NCBI GenBank assembly: GCA_934663775.1
Contig: CAKUKU010000007.1
Location: 24,408-88,407, forward strand
DNA: 64,000 bases
Direction of reading: 5' to 3'
DNA from: an uncultured Ellagibacter sp.
Lineage (GTDB): Bacteria > Actinomycetota > Coriobacteriia > Coriobacteriales > Eggerthellaceae
Below are positions 52,018-60,678 of the stretch, piece by piece; the stretch's first letter is position 1, and each line of letters opens with the position of its first letter. Both the position numbers and the translations under genes were made by a program. The notes under the pieces were generated by a model. It was not told where the DNA came from, did not search any database, and saw nothing but the letters and a program-made list of their open reading frames with translations.

Positions 52018-54325
52018 CCCCGTGAGCAAGCCCGTTGCCAAACCCGACTACCAATCCGTGGGCAAGTCCGTCCGCAAGAAGGATTCGATGCAGCTGCTTT
52101 TGGGCAAGCCCGTCTACACCGCAGACATCGCGCCCCAAGCGCTTGTGGTGAAGCTTCTGCGCAGCCCGCACGCCAACGCCATCGTGGAGGACGTCGACGC
52201 ATCGAAGGCGAAGCGCATCTCAGGCGTCGTCGACGTCTACACCTGGGAAGACGTGCCGAAAAGCCGCTTTACCAACGCGGGGCAGACCTACCCCGAGACA
52301 AGCCCTTACGACCGCCTGATCATCGATCGGCACGTGCGCTACGTGGGCGACGTGGTGGCGATCGTCGCCGCCGAAACCGAGGAGGCGGCCGATAAGGCGC
52401 TCGCGAAGATCAAGGTCACCTACCGCGTGCTCGAGCCCGTTTTGGACTTCCGCGCGGCGAAGGACGGCCCGGTGCTCGTGCACCCCGAAGACGACTGGCG
52501 CATACTCGGCGATCTCGGCGGCGACAGCAAGCGCAACCTCGTGGGCACGACCTTTGACGAGGGCGGCGACGTCGAGGCGGTGCTCGCCGACTGCGACATC
52601 GTCTTGGAGCGCACCTACCACACGAAGGCCTACAACCAGGCTATGATGGAAACCTTCCGCACCTACACCGAGCTCGACGCCTACGGGCGCCTGCATGTGA
52701 TCTCGTCCACGCAGATCGTCTTCCACGTCCGCCGCATCCTCTCGCATGCGCTCGGCATTCCGAAGGGCCGCATCCGCGTGGAGAAGCCGCGCATCGGCGG
52801 CGGCTTCGGCGCGAAGCAGACCGCGGTGTGCGAGGTGTACCCCGCATTCGTCACGCTGAAGACGGGCCGCCCGGCTCTGTGCGTGTACTCGCGCAAGGAG
52901 GCGCAGACCTGCGGTTCCCCGCGCCACGAGATGGAGATCAAGGTGCGCCTGGGGGCCGCCGCCGACGGCCGCATCCGCGCGCTCGACGTGTCGACGCTGT
53001 CGAATTCGGGCGCCTACGGCGAGCATGGCTGGGCGACGGCGGGCCTCACCGGGCACAAGTCCATCCCGCTCTACACCGGCTCGCTCGAGGCGTACAAGTT
53101 CTCCGCCGACGTGGTCTACACGAACATGCAGCCCTCGGGCGCGTATCGCGGATTCGGCGCCACGCAAGGCCAGTTCGCGGTGGAAACCACGGTGAACGAG
53201 CTCGCCGAGATGCTCGGGCGCGATCCCATCGAGCTGCGTGAGCAGAGCATGCTGCGCGAGGGCATGGTCATGCCCGCCTACTACGGCGAGGTGGCAAATT
53301 CCTGTGCGCTCGACCGCTGCCTTAAGCGCTGCCGCGAGATGTTCGGCTGGGAAGAGAAGTACCCGGTGCGCGAGATGGGCAACGGGCGCGTGCGCGCCGC
53401 GGGCGTGGGCATGTCGATGCAGGGTTCGGGAATCGCCGGCATCGACACGGGCTCGGTCACGGTGAGGCTCAACGACGACGGGACGTACATGCTCGCCATC
53501 GCCGCCGCCGACATGGGCACGGGATGCGACACCATCCTGGCGCAGATGGTCGCCGAGCACATGGAATGCTCGGTGGACGACGTCGCCGTCTTCGGCGCCG
53601 ACACCGACGCGTCCCCCTATGATTCGGGCTCCTACGCGTCGTCGACCACCTACGTCACGGGCATGGCGGTGGAGAAGGCCTGCGCCAAGCTGAAGGAGAA
53701 GCTCGTCTCCCTCGCTGCCGAGGTTTTGGGCTGCGGCGCCGACGAGCTCGCCTTCGAGGGCGACTGCGTCCGCCGCGCGGGCACGGGCGAGGAGGTTTCG
53801 CTGCCCGACATCGCGCAGAAAAGCCAGTTCAACAGCTGTCAGCCGGCGGAAGCAACCGCGATGCACTCCTCTCCGGTCTCCCCGCCGCCGTTCATGGTGG
53901 GCATGGCGGAAATCGAGCTCGACCGCGAGACCGGCGTCGTGGAGCTTCTGAACTTCTGCGCCGTTATCGACTGCGGCATTCCCATAAACCCCGCGCTCGC
54001 GCGCATCCAGGCAGAGGGTGGCATCGTGCAGGGCATCGGCCACACGCTGTTCGAGGACGTCACGCGCACGCCGCGCGGCGCGATCCGCGAGTCGAGCCTA
54101 TTCACCTACCGCCTGCCGACGCGCCTGGACACGGGCAGGATCCGCGTGGCGTTTGAGAACTCCTACGAGCCCACGGGCCCCTTCGGCGCGAAGTCGATCG
54201 GCGAGATCGTCGTCAACACGCCGGCGCCCGCAATCGCGCACGCGATCTACCGCGCGACGGGCGTGTGGCACCGCGAGCTTCCCATCCTGCCGGAGCATAT
54301 TCTGCTCGCGAAACCGGAGAAGTAG
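52010..54325 (+). CDS. Molybdenum hydroxylase molybdopterin-binding catalytic subunit
   Basis: A 771-residue catalytic subunit of the xanthine dehydrogenase/aldehyde oxidase family. It has the KPVYTADI start of the family, RIGGGFGAKQ and GAYRGFGATQ cofactor-binding loops, AADMGTG, and the catalytic glutamate in FGAKSIGE near the C-terminus. AGGAGG lies upstream of ATG 52010, overlapping the FeS gene. The neighbourhood (MocA-like enzyme and NCS2 permease) suggests oxidation of a purine or related N-heterocycle; nicotinate or other substrates remain possible. The nrdD promoter follows. Confidence 0.94.
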   Translation: MNNPVSKPVAKPDYQSVGKSVRKKDSMQLLLGKPVYTADIAPQALVVKLLRSPHANAIVEDVDASKAKRISGVVDVYTWEDVPKSRFTNAGQTYPETSPYDRLIIDRHVRYVGDVVAIVAAETEEAADKALAKIKVTYRVLEPVLDFRAAKDGPVLVHPEDDWRILGDLGGDSKRNLVGTTFDEGGDVEAVLADCDIVLERTYHTKAYNQAMMETFRTYTELDAYGRLHVISSTQIVFHVRRILSHALGIPKGRIRVEKPRIGGGFGAKQTAVCEVYPAFVTLKTGRPALCVYSRKEAQTCGSPRHEMEIKVRLGAAADGRIRALDVSTLSNSGAYGEHGWATAGLTGHKSIPLYTGSLEAYKFSADVVYTNMQPSGAYRGFGATQGQFAVETTVNELAEMLGRDPIELREQSMLREGMVMPAYYGEVANSCALDRCLKRCREMFGWEEKYPVREMGNGRVRAAGVGMSMQGSGIAGIDTGSVTVRLNDDGTYMLAIAAADMGTGCDTILAQMVAEHMECSVDDVAVFGADTDASPYDSGSYASSTTYVTGMAVEKACAKLKEKLVSLAAEVLGCGADELAFEGDCVRRAGTGEEVSLPDIAQKSQFNSCQPAEATAMHSSPVSPPPFMVGMAEIELDRETGVVELLNFCAVIDCGIPINPALARIQAEGGIVQGIGHTLFEDVTRTPRGAIRESSLFTYRLPTRLDTGRIRVAFENSYEPTGPFGAKSIGEIVVNTPAPAIAHAIYRATGVWHRELPILPEHILLAKPEK

Positions 54326-54438
54326 GCGCCTTAACCCGGAAGATTCCCGAAATCGCGCTTGTCAACCTCCAATTTGACGCCACGCCGCTCGCGGAAAATT
54401 TCATCAGGGCAAACGTGGTGGTGGAAAACCTTGATTTC

Positions 54439-54465
54439 GGGGCGCGCCGACAATGCGCCCCTTTC
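54439..54465 (+). terminator. Terminator of the molybdenum hydroxylase operon
   Basis: GGGGCGC and GCGCCCC with a 9-base loop are followed by TTTCG. It is 114 bases after the last subunit and before the nrdD promoter. Confidence 0.65.
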
Positions 54466-54518
54466 GTGCCGAGGTGGGGTTATGCCGATTTCGGGACAGG
54501 TGGAAAACAATCGTAAAA

Positions 54519-54565
54519 ACACCATCCATGGATTTTTCTCCAGAAGAAAACACAATATATTGTGC
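54519..54565. promoter_or_regulatory. NrdR box pair upstream of nrdD
   Basis: ACACAATATATTGTGC (54550-54565) matches the NrdR box consensus (acaCwAtATaTwGtgt type). A weaker partner, ACACCATCCATGGATT, lies at 54519-54534, with its centre 31 bases away, the usual spacing of paired boxes. This indicates repression of nrdD by NrdR when dATP is high. Confidence 0.78.
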
Positions 54566-54763
54566 TTGAGTGTCGTATCATAGGGACAACGGATGCGCGG
54601 GCGGCACGTCGCGGCGGCACGTCGCTCGCGCGCAGGAGAACACCCCAGATCGCGCAAGGCGCTTCCCACATCGGGAAACGCCGCCAACCCGCGATGACGC
54701 CTCATGCGGGCGCGCAGGAGCGGCCGCAAAGAAGTCCCAGACGTTCAAAGAAGAGGAAGTGCC

Positions 54764-56986
54764 ATGAAGATTATCAAGCGCAGCGGCTCGGAAGTACCTT
54801 TCGACATCGAGAAGATCGTGAATGCCATCAAGGCCGCCAACAACGAGGTTTCGCAAAGCGAGCGCTTGACCAGCGACCAGATCGCGCTCGCAGCCCACAG
54901 CGTCGAGTGGCTCTGCGGCCGCTCGGGCCACACCGTGTCGGTCGAGGAAATCCAGGACATGGTGGAAGACCAGATCATGGCGCAGGGCCGCTACACCGTC
55001 GCGCGCAAGTACATCATCTACCGCTACGTGCAGTCGTTGAAGCGCCAGTCCAACACCACCGACGACAAGATCCTCGCGCTCATCGAGTGCAACAACGAGG
55101 AGGCGAAGCAGGAAAACTCCAACAAGAACCCCACGGTGAACTCCGTGCAGCGCGACTACATGGCGGGCGAGGTGTCCAAGGACATCACGATGCGCCTCTT
55201 GCTGCCGCCTGAGGTGGTGCGCGCGCACAACGAGGGCATCATCCACTTCCACGATTCCGACTACTTCGCGCAGCATATGCACAACTGCGACCTGGTGAAT
55301 CTGGAAGACATGCTGCAGAACGGCACCGTCATCTCGGGCACCATGATCGAGCGCCCGCACAGCTTCTCCACCGCCTGCAACATCGCGACGCAGATCATCG
55401 CGCAGGTGGCCAGCTGCCAGTACGGCGGGCAGTCCATCTCGCTCACACATTTGGCGCCCTTCGTCGACGTTTCCCGCCAGAAGATCCGCCGCCAGGTGCT
55501 TCAGGAAATCAACCAGCTTGGGCTCGAGGCAAACGCCGACCGCATCGCCGAAGTGGTGGAAGGCCGCCTGCGCGACGAGATCCGCCGCGGCGTGCAGACC
55601 ATCCAGTACCAGGTCGTCACGCTGATGACCACCAACGGCCAGGCTCCGTTCGTCACCGTGTTCATGTACCTGAACGAGGCCCGCTCCGAGCAGGAAAAAC
55701 ACGACCTTGCCATGATCATCGAGGAAACGCTGCGCCAGCGCTACGAGGGCGTGAAGAACGAGGCGGGCGTGTGGATCACCCCGGCGTTCCCCAAGCTCAT
55801 CTACGTGCTCGAGGAAGACAACGTCCGCGAGGGCTCGCCGTACTTCTACCTGACGCAGCTTGCCGCGAAGTGCACGGCCAAGCGCATGGTGCCCGACTAC
55901 ATCTCCGAGAAGAAGATGCGCGAGCTGAAGCTGTCGAAGGGCGAGACCGAGGGCAACGGCGACTGCTACACGTGCATGGGTTGCCGCAGCTTCCTCACGC
56001 CCGACCGCTCCGGCAACGGTTACGACAACGTGGCGAACGCGGGCAACTACGAGCCGGGCAAGCCGAAGTACTACGGGCGCTTCAACCAGGGCGTTGTGAC
56101 CATCAGCCTACCTGACGTGGCGCTTTCTTCCCATGGCGACAAGGCGAAGTTCTGGGAGATCTTCGACGAGCGCCTCGAGCTGTGCTACAAGGCGCTCATG
56201 TGCCGGCATAACCGCCTGAAGGGCACGCTCTCCGACGCGGCGCCGATCCTGTGGCAGTACGGCGCGCTCGCGCGCTTGCCGAAGGGCGAGCCGATCGACA
56301 AGCTGCTCTACGGCGGGTATTCCACCATCTCGCTCGGTTACGCGGGGCTCTACGAGTGTGTGAAGTACATGACCGGCCACAGCCATACCGAGGCGGAGGG
56401 CACGCCGTTCGCTATGGAGGTCATGCAGCACATGAACGACAAGTGCTCCGAGTGGAAGGCTGAGACCAACATCGACTTCTCGCTGTACGGCACGCCGCTC
56501 GAGTCGACCACGTACAAGTTCGCGAAGGCGCTGCAGCGTCGCTTCGGCGTGATTCCCGGCATCACCGACAAGGGCTATATCACGAACAGCTATCACGTGC
56601 ATGTGACCGAGCAGATCGACGCCTTCGACAAGCTGAAGTTCGAAAGCGCGTTCCAGCGTCTGTCTCCGGGCGGGGCTATCAGCTACGTGGAAGTCCCCAA
56701 CATGCAGGACAACCTGAAGGCCGTCATCCGCGTTATGCAGTACATCTACGACAACATCATGTACGCGGAGCTCAACACGAAGAGCGATTATTGCCAGGTG
56801 TGCGGCTTCGACGGTGAGATTCAGATTGTGGAAGACGACGGCAAGCTGGTGTGGGAGTGCCCGCACTGCGGCAATCGCGATCAGGAGAAGCTCAACGTCG
56901 CGCGTCGTACCTGCGGATACATCGGCACGCAGTTCTGGAACCAGGGCCGTACGCAGGAGATCAAGGATCGCGTGCTGCACCTGTAG
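54764..56986 (+). CDS. nrdD: Anaerobic (class III) ribonucleoside-triphosphate reductase
   Basis: NrdD reduces NTPs to dNTPs using a glycyl radical, without oxygen. The 740-residue protein starts with an ATP-cone (KIIKRSGSEVPFDIEKIVNA, 2-21) for allosteric control. The core has HFHDSDYF, CNLVNLEDML-like and GDCYTCMGCRS with FNQGVVTISLP; the C-terminus has zinc ligands CQVCGF and CPHCGN and the glycyl-radical region RRTCGYIG. ATG 54764 has AAGAGGAAG upstream. No activase gene (nrdG) follows within the window; a strong terminator comes immediately after, so it must be encoded elsewhere. Confidence 0.96.
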   Translation: MKIIKRSGSEVPFDIEKIVNAIKAANNEVSQSERLTSDQIALAAHSVEWLCGRSGHTVSVEEIQDMVEDQIMAQGRYTVARKYIIYRYVQSLKRQSNTTDDKILALIECNNEEAKQENSNKNPTVNSVQRDYMAGEVSKDITMRLLLPPEVVRAHNEGIIHFHDSDYFAQHMHNCDLVNLEDMLQNGTVISGTMIERPHSFSTACNIATQIIAQVASCQYGGQSISLTHLAPFVDVSRQKIRRQVLQEINQLGLEANADRIAEVVEGRLRDEIRRGVQTIQYQVVTLMTTNGQAPFVTVFMYLNEARSEQEKHDLAMIIEETLRQRYEGVKNEAGVWITPAFPKLIYVLEEDNVREGSPYFYLTQLAAKCTAKRMVPDYISEKKMRELKLSKGETEGNGDCYTCMGCRSFLTPDRSGNGYDNVANAGNYEPGKPKYYGRFNQGVVTISLPDVALSSHGDKAKFWEIFDERLELCYKALMCRHNRLKGTLSDAAPILWQYGALARLPKGEPIDKLLYGGYSTISLGYAGLYECVKYMTGHSHTEAEGTPFAMEVMQHMNDKCSEWKAETNIDFSLYGTPLESTTYKFAKALQRRFGVIPGITDKGYITNSYHVHVTEQIDAFDKLKFESAFQRLSPGGAISYVEVPNMQDNLKAVIRVMQYIYDNIMYAELNTKSDYCQVCGFDGEIQIVEDDGKLVWECPHCGNRDQEKLNVARRTCGYIGTQFWNQGRTQEIKDRVLHL

Positions 56987-57007
56987 CGCGCGATAGGGTA
57001 GGTGCGG

Positions 57008-57054
57008 AAGGGGCCTTGCATGGATGTGAGCCGCATCCATGCAAGGCCCCTTTT
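57008..57054 (+). terminator. Strong terminator after nrdD
   Basis: AAGGGGCCTTGCATGGATG and its exact complement form a 19-bp stem with a short loop, followed by TTTT. Confidence 0.93.
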
Positions 57055-57188
57055 CGTGCCGAGGCGAGCGCCCTTATGCGCTTCGGTGAGCCCGCATTCT
57101 CTTGTCGGGCAGAGCAACCGCTTCTCGAACAGGCCCTCGGCGGCGGGTCTGCTCGGTCCCGCCGCGAGCACATGTCACGGGTGCCACT

Positions 57189-60113
57189 CTACTCGGCGAG
57201 CAGGTCCACTACGGCCAGGTCGGTCTTCGCGCCCTCGATGATCTCGCGGTTGCCGAAGGTGCAGACGATGTTTTTCTCGGCGGCCTGCGCGATCGCGTCC
57301 CCGAGCGCGCGTACCTCTTCCACTGTCGCGTTCACCACTTGCGAGCGCGTGACCAGGCGTTCTTTAGGATTGAAATGCGCGAACACGTAGCCGTCCTGGC
57401 GTCTTGCTATCTCGCGGGGCTTCAATGGCGCGTCGATTCCCGCGACGGTCGACACGATATAGCCGTCCATCTCCGTCTCGCTCGGGTCGAAGCGGGAAAG
57501 CCACGCGCCCGCCGAGCGGAAGCGCTCGAGCGTCTCGTCGAGGTGCGGGTCGCGATACGAGTAGAAGCGCATGTTGCCCGTGCGCGTGGTCGAGAAGCCC
57601 GCGCCGTATGCGCCGCCCTTCACGCGCACCTCGTTCCACAGGTAGTCGTAGGAAAGCGCGCGCGACGCCAAAAGCCACGCCCCCGAATAGGGCGCGCCGA
57701 GCAGGCGGCGGTCGAAGCCCATCGCGGAGTACGTCACGTCCGTGGGCACGACGAACGCCTCGCCGCGCTCCGGGATGCACGGCGAGGGCACGACAAGGCG
57801 CGCTGCGCGGCCTTCTCCCTCACGTCCCATTGCGAGCCCCGCGTCCGCGACGCGTGCGAAGTCGGCGTCGCTGCCCGTGAACCCGATTGTGCAGTTATCG
57901 TCGGTGAAGATGCGCGAGGCCACCTCGGCGAGCTTCTCGGCGAGTGCACCCTTTTCCTCGTCGAAGGTGGCGAGCGTGCGCTTCAGGAAGCGGTAGAACC
58001 CCACGCCCCCGAGCTGGTCTCGGACGAGAGCGGCGGGCAGGTAGTACGACGCCGCGCGCGCCATGGCCGCCGAGTGCCCGGCATTTGCGAAGTTCTGCTC
58101 CATGACGACGCGCTTCTGCACGAGGATGTCGTGGATCTTGCCGAAGTCGTCAAAGCGCGTGTCCCCGAGGACCTCGGTCGGCAACTTCGCCGTCCACTCT
58201 GCCCGCTCGGCGAGCGCCGAGCACGAAACGGTGAGCTTCGGGAAGAGCGCCTCGCGGTCGGCCTCCCGCTCGTGCACCTCAGTGTAGAAGGCGAGGTTGC
58301 CGAGCTGCGCCTGCGTGAGCGTGTCGATCTCGGTCGCCGTGTGCTCGCCCGTCGAGAGCTTGCCGAGCAGGATGGCGAGAAGCGACGCATAGGGAAGCTC
58401 CTCGAAGGAGAGCCGTTCCAACCCGTAGTAGCGATATGCGTAGACGATGCCTCGCGTCGCCACGTCATGCCTGATCACGGGCATATCTCCCGATTCGTCA
58501 ACGTGGAAGGCGGGCTCTTCGGGGGCGTCCTCGATGTCGATTGCACGCATGCGGGGAAGGGTCGCCACCGCCTCGGGGGAGTCGGGCTCCTCCTGCGCGC
58601 GGCGAAGCGCGGCCACGTCGGCCTCGATCGTTGCTGCGCGCTCCTCGTCAAGCTCGCGCTCCATCTGCGCGAGGCGCCCCCCGGCCTCGCCGCCTTCGTC
58701 GGGCGCTTCCGTAACGGGTACGACCTCCGCGTCGGCGGCGTGGCCGTTTTCCAGGAACACCTCGCGGATGAGCTGCTCGAAGTACCCCTCGGCGAGCTTT
58801 GCGCGCAGGCTCGCGAACGCGTCCTCGTAGCGCAGATAGTCGAGCGCCGCGTCATCGTCGTAGAGCCAACCCGCCATGCACGAGCAGGCGAGCGCCACGC
58901 CGTCGGCCATGCCGAAGTTCCGCTCGCGCATCACGAACTCCGCGTGCGAGAGCGCCGCCGCCACCACGTCGCGGTCGAGCGCGCCGTCCGCAAGCTCTGC
59001 AAGCACATGTGAAAGTGCAGGTCGCAGGCGTGCGGACCCCCCATCGACAAGCCCCTTCGCCTGCACGACGACGAAAGGTTGCAACATGGCGTCGGCCATG
59101 TAGGCCACGATGTCGCAAGCGATGTTCTCGTCGAGCAGCGCGCGCTTCGCGGGCGCCTCGTTCGAGCCGAACAGCGCGTCGAGCAGGATATCCATCGCGA
59201 TCATGCGCTCGCGATCGGCGGCGGTCCCGGCGACGAAGCCCACGGCGCAGCAGGCGTTCTCGGGCGCGGTCTTCATGGGCGTCTTGTTCCCGAACGACGT
59301 GACGGGCGCCTGCAGCTCAAGCGGGTTGGGCGCGCCCGCATCGTGCGCCTCGGCGGCGCCAGGGGCAAGGTAGCGCTCGTCTAAGAAGGAGAGGAAGCGC
59401 TCGGGGTCGAGGTTCCCGTAGAGCACGATCTTCGCGTTGGCCAGGTTGTAGTGGCGCCGGTGGGTGTCGAGGAACTCTTCGTAGGAAAGCGTCGGGATGG
59501 CGGAGGGCTTGCCGCCCGACTCGAAGCGGTAGGCGGTGTCGGGGAACAGCGCCGCCGAAAGCTCGTCGTAGAGCACCGACTCGGGGTCGGAGAGCGCGCC
59601 TTTCATCTCGTTGTACACCACGCCGTTGTAGGCGAGCCGGCCTGCGCCCTCGCCGTCCGTAAGCTCGACGTGCCAGCCCTCCTGCTCGAAAATGGTTCGC
59701 TTGCTAAATATCGCTGGATGGAGCACGGCGTCCAGGTACACGTCCGTCAGGTTCAAGAGGTCCTGCTCGTTGGTGCTCGCCACGGGATAGACCGTCTTGT
59801 CGGGGTAGGTCATGGCGTTCAGAAACGTCTGCATCGAGCTTTTCAGCAGGTTCACGAATGGCTCTTTCACGGGGAACTTGTCCGAGCCGCACAGCACCGA
59901 ATGCTCAAGGATGTGGAACACGCCGGTGTCGTTTGCGGGCGGCGTCTTGAAGGCGATGGAGAACGCCTTGTTGGGGTCGTCGTTTTGCAGGTAGAGCAGC
60001 TGCGCGCCGGACGCTTCGTGGTCGAGCACGTAGGCGCGCCCGTCGATTTCGGGCAGGTCGAAGGTAGCGCGCACGGTGAACCCGTGCACGGTGTCGCGCG
60101 GTTTGAGTTCCAT
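57189..60113 (-). CDS. M16C-family zinc metallopeptidase (presequence-protease-like)
   Basis: A 974-residue cytoplasmic peptidase of the insulinase clan. The inverted zinc motif HILEH lies in the HILEHSVLCGSDKFPVKEPF block near residue 65, with the third zinc ligand expected in YNGVVYNEMKG. The two-half, four-domain layout of about 970 residues matches the PreP/Cym1-like M16C group, in which both halves form a closed chamber for degrading peptides. ATG 60113 has AGAAGGGAA upstream; the open frame beyond it is not family-like. It stands alone on this strand, and its role is presumably peptide turnover. Confidence 0.93.
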   Translation of the reverse strand: MELKPRDTVHGFTVRATFDLPEIDGRAYVLDHEASGAQLLYLQNDDPNKAFSIAFKTPPANDTGVFHILEHSVLCGSDKFPVKEPFVNLLKSSMQTFLNAMTYPDKTVYPVASTNEQDLLNLTDVYLDAVLHPAIFSKRTIFEQEGWHVELTDGEGAGRLAYNGVVYNEMKGALSDPESVLYDELSAALFPDTAYRFESGGKPSAIPTLSYEEFLDTHRRHYNLANAKIVLYGNLDPERFLSFLDERYLAPGAAEAHDAGAPNPLELQAPVTSFGNKTPMKTAPENACCAVGFVAGTAADRERMIAMDILLDALFGSNEAPAKRALLDENIACDIVAYMADAMLQPFVVVQAKGLVDGGSARLRPALSHVLAELADGALDRDVVAAALSHAEFVMRERNFGMADGVALACSCMAGWLYDDDAALDYLRYEDAFASLRAKLAEGYFEQLIREVFLENGHAADAEVVPVTEAPDEGGEAGGRLAQMERELDEERAATIEADVAALRRAQEEPDSPEAVATLPRMRAIDIEDAPEEPAFHVDESGDMPVIRHDVATRGIVYAYRYYGLERLSFEELPYASLLAILLGKLSTGEHTATEIDTLTQAQLGNLAFYTEVHEREADREALFPKLTVSCSALAERAEWTAKLPTEVLGDTRFDDFGKIHDILVQKRVVMEQNFANAGHSAAMARAASYYLPAALVRDQLGGVGFYRFLKRTLATFDEEKGALAEKLAEVASRIFTDDNCTIGFTGSDADFARVADAGLAMGREGEGRAARLVVPSPCIPERGEAFVVPTDVTYSAMGFDRRLLGAPYSGAWLLASRALSYDYLWNEVRVKGGAYGAGFSTTRTGNMRFYSYRDPHLDETLERFRSAGAWLSRFDPSETEMDGYIVSTVAGIDAPLKPREIARRQDGYVFAHFNPKERLVTRSQVVNATVEEVRALGDAIAQAAEKNIVCTFGNREIIEGAKTDLAVVDLLAE

Positions 60114-60267
60114 GGGGTTCCCTTCTCGGAAGGACTCGGTCGTTTGAGCCCCATTGTCGCACAACTCGCCGCGCCGCCCGCGGGCAACGTGGATATATCG
60201 CAGGGAAGGCGCAACGGCTTCGGTCAATCATCTATAATCGGGGAAAACGACGGAAAGGATGGGAATC

Positions 60268-60645
60268 GTGACTGGAGACGCGCAGAAGTTCTCGCATATC
60301 AGCGTTGCGTCGGACGACGAGGACGACGTCGTGATCGAGGCGGGTGCCCCTCGCGCTCGCGCGCAAGCCGCCCCGCAGGAGCGCGAAGCTTCGCAGGCCG
60401 TGGCCGCCCGGCCTTCCGCGGTCGCGCCTGAAGCCCAAGCGCGCCCCGACGATTCCTCCAAGCCTGCCGCCGCGCGCCCCGACGCGACCCGCGCTGCAGG
60501 CAAGGCGTCCAAGCAGGAATACAAGGAGACGACCCTCGACGATCTTGAGGGCACTAAGATGTCCGGCATGCAGAAGGGCATCATCGCCGTGGCGGCGGTG
60601 GGTATCGTCGCGTTTGTCGTCTACTACATAGGGTTCATGGGCTAG
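60268..60645 (+). CDS. Tail-anchored small membrane protein (unknown function)
   Basis: About 125 residues with a long, disordered Ala/Pro/Glu-rich cytoplasmic part, a short conserved-looking segment (QEYKETTLDDLEGTKMSGMQ) and a C-terminal membrane helix IIAVAAVGIVAFVVYYIGF. GTG 60268 is preferred because AAAGGA lies 9 bases upstream, while ATG 60259 abuts that sequence. I do not recognise the family. It lies 33 bases before another single-helix membrane protein, and they are probably co-transcribed. It could be an adaptor or a translocase accessory protein, but that is speculation. Confidence 0.85.
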   Translation: MTGDAQKFSHISVASDDEDDVVIEAGAPRARAQAAPQEREASQAVAARPSAVAPEAQARPDDSSKPAAARPDATRAAGKASKQEYKETTLDDLEGTKMSGMQKGIIAVAAVGIVAFVVYYIGFMG

Positions 60646-60678
60646 CAGGTCCAGACCTGCAGATTGAAAGGTATCGCA

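Noticed and set aside
52220..54043. 607-codon minus-strand frame across the molybdenum subunit gene
   Set aside because: Same reason: antisense to a well-supported gene, no motifs.
57102..59012. Long open frame opposite the M16C peptidase gene
   Set aside because: It is a high-GC antisense shadow; codon pattern and composition (Arg/His/Ala-rich) lack any family feature, and the opposite strand encodes a full-length peptidase.
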